From Candidatus Nomurabacteria bacterium (GTDB lineage: Bacteria; Patescibacteriota; Minisyncoccia; Phycocordibacterales; UBA9973), in assembly GCA_023267515.1 (NCBI GenBank), contig JAHFNF010000018.1, positions 1-12,967 of the forward strand: a stretch of DNA of 12,967 nt, in the 5' to 3' direction. The notes below the pieces were generated by a model that saw nothing but the letters and a program-made list of their open reading frames with translations, was not told the origin of the DNA and did no database searches. Positions 1-6,666 of this stretch are shown in pieces (within the stretch, counting starts at the first letter, position 1; each line of letters opens with the position of its first letter). The position numbers and the translations under genes are program-made.

Positions 1-425
1 TAGGTACCCTCAGTGGAGAACTCCAAGTCCCAATCCCCATAATCTTTTTTGGCTTGAGGAGTTTGCAATAGTCTGGCTTGGGTTGGATCCGTAATTGTTT
101 TTTGTGAATCAGTATTATATTTTACATCTTTTAAGAACATATTATAAGGTGAAGCTATTTTTTCAATCTCTAAAATTAGGCGTATGTTATCCACAGAATC
201 TGGTAAGAGCACAGATAATTTGTCTAGATTTTCCGGATCAATAGAACTATATTTTTTTGTAAGTTTGTCCCTCTGCTCTTCAAGGGCCTTAGAATTGGTC
301 AAAGCTTCGTCATATGACGTCGCTACAACTTTTAGCTCATTGACCTTGGTATAAGCAGGACTTACAAACATAAAAAATCCTGTAATGGTCATACCTATTA
401 AAATAATTGGAATTACAAATCTCAT
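1..425 (-). CDS. pilO: Type IV pilus assembly protein PilO-like (partial, runs off left edge)
   Basis: An open frame starts at ATG 425 and stays open to the left edge, giving 141 codons of the N-terminal part. The product opens with a hydrophobic membrane segment (about residues 3-22), then a charged, coiled-coil-like stretch (about 25-60), then a segment beginning LPDSVDNIRLILEIEKIA that resembles the first part of the PilO periplasmic domain. PilO pairs with PilN in the inner membrane and links cytoplasmic PilM to the pilus machine. The start lies 3 bases after the pilN stop, as expected for a translationally coupled operon, and no Shine-Dalgarno sequence precedes it. Sequence similarity in this family is low, so the assignment rests mainly on gene order after pilM and pilN, the single N-terminal membrane segment and the coiled coil. 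The C-terminal domain lies outside the window. Confidence 0.8.
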   Translation of the reverse strand, partial: MRFVIPIILIGMTITGFFMFVSPAYTKVNELKVVATSYDEALTNSKALEEQRDKLTKKYSSIDPENLDKLSVLLPDSVDNIRLILEIEKIASPYNMFLKDVKYNTDSQKTITDPTQARLLQTPQAKKDYGDWDLEFSTEGT

Positions 426-428
426 AAA

Positions 429-1130
429 TTATTGATTGCTTGTTGTATTATTCGGCACGTTATTTGTCCCATCATTGGTGGCTGGCGCAGTACTGATATT
501 TGCAGGCGCTGGAGAATTTACCAGAGCGGATGTGGCAGAGGTGAGAATTAACTGTTCATAATTTATAAAGGACGGATCAACCGAAAAATTCAGATCAAAA
601 ATAACATTACCTTTGTTATCTAGCGAAAGATTTGAAAAAACCGGATCAATAATTTCCTTTTTGTGTTCGGAAAAAAGGTCCGATTGAAGCGCAATGGAAC
701 GGTAACCAACGGCTTGACCACTCATTTGGACATCTATCCTAGAATTTGTTTCCGTGCTAAAAGCATAGCTAAACTTAGTATAACGCACCGTCTTTAAAGT
801 AACTTTCTCTAATAAATCAAAAATCGGAGAAATAGCCACGTGCCCAGCTAAAATGCTGGTGGCAGAACTAAGACGCTTGTCTAACTCTTTTAACTGATTA
901 ATTTTTGCCGGCTCAAACCTGTTTTTAGCTATAATCAGATCTTTATTCATCTGATCAATTCTCTTGGTCAGTGTTGCTTTGTAAAAATAAAGTCCGCCAG
1001 CAGTCAAAACAACAGAAAAGAAAACAAAAACAGATACGACGGTGAGCATATTTATCGGATGCGAATGAACCACTCGCTCGGGAGCGAGGGGTTTTTTTGG
1101 TATAAATGATGTTTGGAAACTTTGCTCCAT
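429..1130 (-). CDS. pilN: Type IV pilus assembly protein PilN-like
   Basis: This 233-residue bitopic membrane protein has a short cytoplasmic N-terminus (1-27) with TSFIPKK, where classical PilN carries an INLLP-type PilM-binding motif. A membrane segment follows (about 28-50), then a coiled coil (about 52-90), a folded extracytoplasmic domain (about 95-195), and a low-complexity Ala/Asn/Thr/Pro tail (about 200-233). PilN docks PilM at the membrane and dimerises with PilO. The gene begins 17 bases after the pilM stop and ends 3 bases before pilO, so the three form one operon. A TATAAA box at 1137-1142 sits 6 bases before the ATG, and a weak AAGG lies close to it, so extra internal transcription or weak ribosome binding is possible. 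The divergent N-terminal motif and the disordered tail are odd for classical PilN but plausible in CPR bacteria. Function is assigned mostly by synteny and topology. Confidence 0.82.
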   Translation of the reverse strand: MEQSFQTSFIPKKPLAPERVVHSHPINMLTVVSVFVFFSVVLTAGGLYFYKATLTKRIDQMNKDLIIAKNRFEPAKINQLKELDKRLSSATSILAGHVAISPIFDLLEKVTLKTVRYTKFSYAFSTETNSRIDVQMSGQAVGYRSIALQSDLFSEHKKEIIDPVFSNLSLDNKGNVIFDLNFSVDPSFINYEQLILTSATSALVNSPAPANISTAPATNDGTNNVPNNTTSNQ

Positions 1131-1136
1131 ATTCCC

Positions 1137-1142
1137 TTTATA
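1137..1142 (-). promoter_or_regulatory. Possible internal -10 box before pilN
   Basis: TATAAA lies exactly 6 bases before the pilN ATG, the same geometry as at six other genes in this window. It has no TG extension and no convincing -35 element, and it sits inside an operon in A+T-rich DNA, so chance is a real alternative. Confidence 0.3.
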
Positions 1143-1147
1143 TTATC

Positions 1148-2278
1148 TCATTGCAGCTTCCTCAAAGCAAGGCCTAAAGCTATCGCGAACTCGGGTCCAG
1201 CCGCCGAGAGCACTTTATCCAAAAATACCGGTGCGCCGACTTTTGAGAATGGGCTACCTATCTCTACCTGCATAGGAAAATTACTTGCTGCATTCTCTTT
1301 AAAACCTTTCAATAGCGATCCGCCACCGGTCAGTATGACTTTGCTTATAGCTTTATTATACTTCTTTTCGTAATTTAAAAGTGCGCTATTGGCTTCTGAG
1401 AATATATAATCAGTATGAACTTTTATAATTTCTGGTAAACTCTTTTCCGTTGAATTTTCTAACATCCCAAATTCTTTTTTAAGCTCTTCTGCTTTGATAA
1501 ATGGAATATCAAGCGACTGCGCGATGGAATCTGTGACTTCCGCCGAACCGCGACTAATAGTATGAAAACTTTTAACTGAACCAAATTCTACAATTGTGAG
1601 CTTCGTTTTAGAAGCGCCAAAATCAAGCAACATCACCGGAGAGAGCTCGTGTTCAAAGTTTGCTCGGATAGAAGAAAAAATTTCCAGTTCAAAAAATCCG
1701 GCTTCCAGGCCGCATTGCTTTACCACCGATTCGTATTTAGAAATTGCTTCGTTCTGAATGGCCACGACTAAGACTTCCATTGTGGCCGCCGACGGTGGTG
1801 GCAAATCCGGATTATTCGCTTCTTCAAAAGAGGTCTCTTTTTGCGGCAGAATAAACCAGTCCAGGCTAACTTCAGTTATTGGAACAGGAATATACTTGCG
1901 TGCTTCGGTCGGGACAATTGTAGCTAAATTTGAATCTCTCACTTTTGGAGGGAGAGTAATAGTAAAAACCAAGCTGGACTGTGAAGAGATGGACAGAGCT
2001 GATGATTTAGTGGAAACACCAGACTCTTTTAGCACTTCGGTGATTGCTTCAACTATTTTCCCTGTTTCTAAATTAGTGATCCGTCCAATCTCTGTTTCTG
2101 CGTAAGGCCCGAGCGATACCGCCCCATAAGTTTCTAATACCGCCTTACCAGCTTTCTTTTTTATTTGCACTACTTTGATAGAAGAGGAGCCAATATCAAT
2201 ACCGACAGCGGATTCAGATGAAGGCCCGCTGAAAATGCCTTTCCCGGCGCTTATAATTTTTTGTAGCGGATTATCCAT
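1148..2278 (-). CDS. pilM: Type IV pilus assembly ATPase-fold protein PilM
   Basis: A 376-residue cytoplasmic protein of the actin/FtsA-like fold, of normal PilM length. The phosphate-1 loop is GIDIGSSSIKVVQ (26-38), the phosphate-2 region is LLDFGASKTKLTIV (217-230), and the adenosine loop is ILTGGGSLLKGF (315-326), all typical of PilM. PilM binds nucleotide and the N-terminus of PilN on the cytoplasmic face of the membrane, coupling the pilus motor to the PilN/PilO platform. A Pro-rich stretch around 155-163 looks like a loop insertion. The gene heads pilM-pilN-pilO and is divergent from comF. The ATG at 2278 is chosen because it gives the usual short lead into the phosphate-1 loop. The stop is TGA, which argues against a TGA-recoding genetic code. 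Confidence 0.95.
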   Translation of the reverse strand: MDNPLQKIISAGKGIFSGPSSESAVGIDIGSSSIKVVQIKKKAGKAVLETYGAVSLGPYAETEIGRITNLETGKIVEAITEVLKESGVSTKSSALSISSQSSLVFTITLPPKVRDSNLATIVPTEARKYIPVPITEVSLDWFILPQKETSFEEANNPDLPPPSAATMEVLVVAIQNEAISKYESVVKQCGLEAGFFELEIFSSIRANFEHELSPVMLLDFGASKTKLTIVEFGSVKSFHTISRGSAEVTDSIAQSLDIPFIKAEELKKEFGMLENSTEKSLPEIIKVHTDYIFSEANSALLNYEKKYNKAISKVILTGGGSLLKGFKENAASNFPMQVEIGSPFSKVGAPVFLDKVLSAAGPEFAIALGLALRKLQ

Positions 2279-2302
2279 TAAATTGTGATAGAATGCTTTA
2301 TA

Positions 2303-2311
2303 AGTATAGCA
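2303..2311 (-). promoter_or_regulatory. Extended -10 promoter for pilMNO
   Basis: TGCTATACT on the minus strand is a TGn-extended -10 box ending 24 bases before the pilM ATG, which implies a leader of about 18 bases. A second candidate, TATCAC at 2285-2290, is exactly 6 bases before the ATG but is weaker and lacks TG. The box overlaps the putative comF promoter on the other strand. Confidence 0.45.
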
Positions 2312-2313
2312 TA

Positions 2314-2997
2314 ATGCGTATTATAAACACTATTTTAGACCTTATATTCCCTGTGAACTGCCTATCTTGTGGCAAAAGGGGCTCTGATTTATGCCTAAAA
2401 TGTCTGTCAGAGTCGCCAAGAGCGGAAAGGGAGAGCGCTCTATGGATTTTCCCCATTTTTGACTACCGACATCCGCCAATGAAAAAAGCGATTTGGCTTT
2501 TAAAATACAAAAACAAGAAAAAATTGGCTGAGATTTTTGCCGAGAGTTTATACGGAGCAATTTTGGAGGAATTAGCAGAAAGAAAAGTAATGCAAAATTT
2601 TAACGAGCCAATTCTAATTCCCATTCCACTCTCGCCAAAGAGACGTCGCGAGCGCGGATTCAATCAAGCAGAACTTATTTGCCAAAATTTAATTAAATTA
2701 GACCAGCATCCCCATATCAGCGATAGCGTAAATGGGGATATAAAAAATTTTACTTTAGAAACAAAAGTTTTATTGAAACAAAAAGAAACGGAACACCAAG
2801 CCCGCATCAAAGATAGAAATAAAAGACTGAAAAATTTAAAAGACTCTTTTAGTGTTTTGAATGCGGATAAAATTATGAACAGAAATATAATTCTAATAGA
2901 TGACGTCACCACCACGGGCGCCACTTTTAGTGAAGCTAAAAAAATTTTAAAGTATAGTGGCGCGAAAAAAATAATCGCTTTTGCGATAGCGCATTGA
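2314..2997 (+). CDS. comF: ComF-family phosphoribosyltransferase-like competence protein
   Basis: This is a 227-residue protein of the ComF/GntX family. The N-terminus carries a zinc-ribbon-like CxxC...CxxC arrangement (C16, C19, C27, C30). The C-terminal phosphoribosyltransferase domain contains the PRPP-binding loop IILIDDVTTTGAT (192-204) and the family motif RRRERGFNQAE (110-120). ComF is needed for natural transformation in several bacteria and acts in the cytoplasm around the import of single-stranded DNA; its exact reaction is unsettled. A start at ATG 2293 would add seven residues, but those codons overlap the A+T-rich promoter-like region, and ATG 2314 gives the normal family opening (M, a hydrophobic helix, then FPxxCLxCG). 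The gene is divergent from pilM and ends 2 bases from the convergent giant surface-protein gene. The PRT motif leaves little doubt about family; the competence role is inferred. Confidence 0.93.
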   Translation: MRIINTILDLIFPVNCLSCGKRGSDLCLKCLSESPRAERESALWIFPIFDYRHPPMKKAIWLLKYKNKKKLAEIFAESLYGAILEELAERKVMQNFNEPILIPIPLSPKRRRERGFNQAELICQNLIKLDQHPHISDSVNGDIKNFTLETKVLLKQKETEHQARIKDRNKRLKNLKDSFSVLNADKIMNRNIILIDDVTTTGATFSEAKKILKYSGAKKIIAFAIAH

Positions 2998-2999
2998 GC

Positions 3000-5900
3000 C
3001 TACACCTCAAACCTCCCCTTGATCACGCCTTTTGTCACATCAATCCGATCTGACTTAAAGACTTGAGTGTAAGAACCATCTGCATTTTTCTTTTCAATCG
3101 TGATGTAGTAAGAACTATCCGGCACTAGGCAGTAGAATAAACCATTTTCGGTGGTAATCTTATGCACTACTTCATTTCCAAGTTCTAGGGAAAATACTCG
3201 GATAATGGCAAATGGGAGCGGCGCTCCGGTACTTTTTTCTACGACTGAGCCTAGCTTGGAAAGATTGATGCCCACCTCTTTAAAAATAAGTAGGGTGACA
3301 TATAGCGCGAAGATAATAATGTTGTATGGGCGCGGGGCGAAAATAAGAGCGAGTATTGCGACTAAGAAACCAATTCGGAAAAACCATTCGGAGATACGAA
3401 CGAGCCACAGGTCTCGCTTGGAATAGAACTTCATCAGGTTGGCATCCGCCTTTGCTACTTCATTCCAGTCAAAGTTCTCCGGATCCATCGGGATATTCTT
3501 GGTAATTACTTCTCCTTCCTGTTTGATTTCAAAGTAGTTTCCGAAGTAAAGGTCAAGGTAAACTTCATCGCGAGTTAAGTGGCCTAAATGGATGGAAGGG
3601 AAAATGAAATTGGTCTTTTTTGGACGGATCATATACCAGCCAGGTGGCACTAGGAAACCATATCTACCATCCAGGTCGGTGATAGCGGTGGAAATTTCTT
3701 TTTGATCTTTATCCACCAGGGTTAAATACACTGGATCCAGTGGTTGCTTGGTGACAGAGTTGTAGACTGTGCCCCAAGGACGTTCTCTTTTCTTGATTCC
3801 AAAACCAACCATCATAAAGGCTCCGAGATGAGCGAGTCCGCCAGAGAGACTGAATTGAGTGGCGAAAACCAATAAACCGATCGCGCCGAGCGCTCCGATG
3901 ATTAAGCTCGTAGTAGAAATTAATTTTGAAACAATATTGCCACCAGGTGTATTAAACACATTTTTGATTTTACCAAAAATGTCCGTGCTAACGCTAGGAG
4001 GTGGAGGAGGTGGAAGTACGTCTATCACAACATTAGTCACACAGTTTGGATAAGTACCAGTGGTGCCAGAAGGACAAGTTTGAGTAGTAAGACAACTTGG
4101 ATCAGTAGGATGAGTAACACAAAAAGGTTCGGAAGGAGTATAGATGCACGGCAACGCTCCACCAAAGTTATTCGCAGATTGATCTCCACACGTGGTAACT
4201 GTTTGAGGATAGGTGCAAGGCAATATTCCACCAAAGTTCGTGGCAGTGGAATCAGTACAAGTTAAAATAGTTTGGTTATAAGCGCATGGCAGAGAACCAC
4301 CTAAGTTGGTAGCTGTTGGATCAGTGCAGGTTAAAGGATTTTGATTGTAGACACAAGGAAGGGCTCCGCCATAATTAGAAGCGGTAGGGGCCGTACAATA
4401 AATACTGCCACCACTGCCTCCTCCGCCATTACTTGCCGGAGCGGTCGGTGTAGCAGTAGCGGGATCTGAGGGAGCGCTATCACCGACACCATTAGTAGCA
4501 ACAACAGTAAATGAATATTCAACTCTATTAGTCAATCCTAGAATGGTACAAGTAAGCGGACCAGTAGTCCAAACACAGGACCCACTAGGAACACCAGTGA
4601 CAGTATAACCTGTAATAGTTGCTCCCCCATCATCCGTTGGGGCTGCCCAAGTCAAAACAACTTGTCCATCTCCAGCAGTTGCATTCAATGATAAAGGTTT
4701 AGATGGAATACTGAGAGGAGTGGCGGAAACAGCATCAGCATACAATCCGTCACCAGCAGCATTGTGTGCTAATACGTGAAAATAATATAAAGTTCCATTT
4801 GTAAGCCCAGAAAAATCATGGCTAAAAGTACTACCGTCAGCAGTAACGCCTGTGTCGGTCCAAGTGCTACCATCCAAAGATTGTTCAAATTGATAGTAAG
4901 TAATAGCGGAACCGCCAGTTGAAGCTGGCGCGCTCCAAGTGACTGAGACAGTACTGTCCGCCGGTGTAGCCGAAAGACTTTGGGGAACAGATGGAACAGT
5001 AGCTGGGGTCGCGGTCGCTATATTAGAAAAAGTACTGTTACCTATTGCATTTTTAGCTGCAACCCGAAAATTATATGAGGAGCCGTTGGCGAGTCCGGTA
5101 ACAATTGCAGAAGTGCTAGTTGAAACTCCATCAGCAAATGTGAGATAGAATCCAGAACTAGCCAATTTATATTGAACTACATAATCAGTAAGTGGGGATC
5201 CCCCATCATCTGCTGGCGCTGTCCAAGACAGAGAAACTGCAGTATTACTAGGAGTAGGAGTCAAGCTCGTCGGAGCCCCAGGAACGGAAGGAACGTAAAT
5301 AGTCAAATCGCCATAGGTATTACCGGTAGTTCGGCCATCAATTACCCAAACAGTATTACCAAAACCATCTTCCTGATAAGTCACAGTGTCTCCTAATTCT
5401 CCAGTAAGCCAAGTAGCAAATTCCACCAGAGTATTACTAATGGGAACATCATCATACAGGGTCGTAGGAGTACCGTTTATATCAATATCAACCTTTACAT
5501 AAGTAAATGGATCAGAGAGTGAGTGAGCACTAGTATCATAAGCATAGGTAGTTGTTAGCATTACTTGGATGCTATTATTATCTATTGTACCTATAAATAG
5601 GTTTCCATCTTTGGCAAGTAAGGTATAAGCGCAGCCATTTCCTTGAATACCTACATCCAGCGACTGCCAGCTGGTTCCGTCATCTGAAGAAACCCACGTT
5701 CCAGTACATCCACCATTACTACTCGCATAAACATTACTACCGTCTGTAGTAAAAGCAGTGAAAGGAGCGCCTAAATTCATAGGCTGGGTCCAATTATCTC
5801 CACTATCTGTAGAGACAAAGAAATCTTGGTTTGTTCCGCTCCCTGCATAGAAAACGCCATTATTTATTAAAACAGCGCGGATGTCTGTGTCAGTTAGGCC

Positions 5901-6584
5901 GTTGTTTTTTGCTGTCCAATTGTCTCCATTGTCTGTGGAGAGAAAAACACCACCTCCAGTTGTACCTGCTATTAAGTTACTACCATCTGTATACAAAGAA
6001 TACACGTTTGAATTGGTCAAACCAGTATTCTTAGCTGTCCAACTGGCTCCATTGTTTGTAGATAAGTAAACTCCACTACCACCCGTTCCGATATAAATAT
6101 TGGTGCCATCTATAGCAATGGTATATACATAGAGGGCGCCACCACCTAACCCAGTATTCACTGCACTCCAACTATCACCATTGTTTGTAGAAAGAAATAC
6201 TCCTCCTCCATCAGTTCCCGCGAAAAGATTTGTGCCATCAGAAGCTATAGCATGAATATATTTATCAAATAGTCCATTCAATCCAGTATTGACTGCTGTC
6301 CAGCTTTCACTATTGTCATCCGAGCGAAAAACCCCGTCTCCCCAGGTGCCGGCATAAATATTTGTGCCGTCAGTTGCGAGTGAAGAGATAAAATTGGCAA
6401 CCTGTCCGCTAAGGTTATCTCCTGGCATTATCCAAGCTCTTAAGGGTGGAAAAGTCAGAGCGGTGCTGGCAGAAATATTAAATAAAAGATACCCGCCGCC
6501 AAAAAGAACAAAGGCGACAACAAAAATCGCCCAGCGTTCTACTATAAAGGCATAAGATTTTTTGATGATTACTTTCATTTTCAT
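3000..6584 (-). CDS. Giant membrane-anchored surface protein with beta-propeller, FN3, Cys-repeat and carboxypeptidase-regulatory-like domains
   Basis: I do not recognise a named gene, but the architecture of this 1194-residue protein is readable. Residues 1-17 are basic, then an N-terminal membrane/signal-anchor segment (about 18-35). About 61-341 hold seven DG(T/S)N-type repeats of 40-45 residues with six Asp-box motifs (such as STNNGDSW, STDNGDNW), a BNR/sialidase-like beta-propeller. About 342-433 are unassigned. Three fibronectin type III domains follow (about 434-528, 529-624, 625-716), then a Gly linker and four 23-residue cysteine repeats (729-820). A six-proline run is at 858-863. 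The C-terminus has hydrophobic segments (about 888-930), a carboxypeptidase-regulatory-like domain (about 936-1016), two more membrane segments (about 1069-1101) and a second such domain (about 1110-1191). It probably mediates adhesion or host contact at the surface (inference). An in-frame TTG at 6611 would add nine residues but overlaps the -10 box; ATG 6578 is also possible. Confidence 0.85.
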   Translation of the reverse strand: MKMKVIIKKSYAFIVERWAIFVVAFVLFGGGYLLFNISASTALTFPPLRAWIMPGDNLSGQVANFISSLATDGTNIYAGTWGDGVFRSDDNSESWTAVNTGLNGLFDKYIHAIASDGTNLFAGTDGGGVFLSTNNGDSWSAVNTGLGGGALYVYTIAIDGTNIYIGTGGSGVYLSTNNGASWTAKNTGLTNSNVYSLYTDGSNLIAGTTGGGVFLSTDNGDNWTAKNNGLTDTDIRAVLINNGVFYAGSGTNQDFFVSTDSGDNWTQPMNLGAPFTAFTTDGSNVYASSNGGCTGTWVSSDDGTSWQSLDVGIQGNGCAYTLLAKDGNLFIGTIDNNSIQVMLTTTYAYDTSAHSLSDPFTYVKVDIDINGTPTTLYDDVPISNTLVEFATWLTGELGDTVTYQEDGFGNTVWVIDGRTTGNTYGDLTIYVPSVPGAPTSLTPTPSNTAVSLSWTAPADDGGSPLTDYVVQYKLASSGFYLTFADGVSTSTSAIVTGLANGSSYNFRVAAKNAIGNSTFSNIATATPATVPSVPQSLSATPADSTVSVTWSAPASTGGSAITYYQFEQSLDGSTWTDTGVTADGSTFSHDFSGLTNGTLYYFHVLAHNAAGDGLYADAVSATPLSIPSKPLSLNATAGDGQVVLTWAAPTDDGGATITGYTVTGVPSGSCVWTTGPLTCTILGLTNRVEYSFTVVATNGVGDSAPSDPATATPTAPASNGGGGSGGSIYCTAPTASNYGGALPCVYNQNPLTCTDPTATNLGGSLPCAYNQTILTCTDSTATNFGGILPCTYPQTVTTCGDQSANNFGGALPCIYTPSEPFCVTHPTDPSCLTTQTCPSGTTGTYPNCVTNVVIDVLPPPPPPSVSTDIFGKIKNVFNTPGGNIVSKLISTTSLIIGALGAIGLLVFATQFSLSGGLAHLGAFMMVGFGIKKRERPWGTVYNSVTKQPLDPVYLTLVDKDQKEISTAITDLDGRYGFLVPPGWYMIRPKKTNFIFPSIHLGHLTRDEVYLDLYFGNYFEIKQEGEVITKNIPMDPENFDWNEVAKADANLMKFYSKRDLWLVRISEWFFRIGFLVAILALIFAPRPYNIIIFALYVTLLIFKEVGINLSKLGSVVEKSTGAPLPFAIIRVFSLELGNEVVHKITTENGLFYCLVPDSSYYITIEKKNADGSYTQVFKSDRIDVTKGVIKGRFEV
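4125..4400 (-). repeat. Four tandem 23-residue cysteine repeats (69-bp coding periodicity)
   Basis: Within the giant surface protein, four consecutive units share the pattern C-T-D-x-T/S-A-x-N-x-G-G-x-L-P-C-x-Y. The cysteines step exactly: residues 730/744, 753/767, 776/790, 799/813, with a further cysteine at 822 where a fifth unit would begin. Codons have drifted, so the repeat is much clearer in protein than in DNA. Each unit probably closes one disulfide loop outside the cell (inference). Confidence 0.9.
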
Positions 6585-6602
6585 AATCAAAGCCACAACA
6601 CA

Positions 6603-6632
6603 ATAATACAATAATTTAAGCTAAAAATCCAA
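6603..6632 (-). promoter_or_regulatory. Promoter of the giant surface-protein gene
   Basis: On the minus strand, TTGGAT (6627-6632) and TATTAT (6603-6608) are separated by 18 bases, a normal -35/-10 arrangement. Transcription would begin near 6596, leaving a leader of about 12 bases before ATG 6584, without a Shine-Dalgarno sequence. This differs from the 6-base -10 to ATG spacing of neighbouring genes. Confidence 0.45.
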
Positions 6633-6651
6633 TAGATTGGCTCATTTACTA

Positions 6652-6660
6652 TGCTATAAT
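6652..6660 (+). promoter_or_regulatory. Extended -10 promoter, leaderless start for ATP-grasp gene
   Basis: TGCTATAAT is a perfect TGn-extended -10 box. Its last base is followed by exactly 6 bases and then ATG 6667, so the expected transcription start coincides with the start codon. No -35 hexamer is seen at normal spacing. This decides the start against an in-frame TTG at 6637. Confidence 0.75.
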
Positions 6661-6666
6661 TTTCAA

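Noticed and set aside
2293-2313. ATG at 2293 as start of comF
   Set aside because: It adds seven residues not typical of ComF, encoded within promoter-like sequence; ATG 2314 matches the family's usual N-terminus.
1148-2997. TGA read as an amino acid, as in Gracilibacteria
   Set aside because: pilM and comF end properly at TGA at the expected family length, and none of the real genes has an internal in-frame TGA.
4125-4400. 69-bp periodic repeats as a possible CRISPR-like or satellite array
   Set aside because: The periodicity is in the protein (23-residue units in an intact frame), codons differ between units, and there are no conserved repeats with variable spacers.
6585-6611. In-frame TTG start at 6611 for the giant surface protein
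   Set aside because: The extra codons overlap the TATTAT -10 box; ATG 6584 gives a standard basic N-terminus and signal anchor.
6637-6666. In-frame TTG start at 6637 for the ATP-grasp gene
   Set aside because: Those codons contain the TGCTATAAT promoter; ATG 6667 lies exactly 6 bases behind it.
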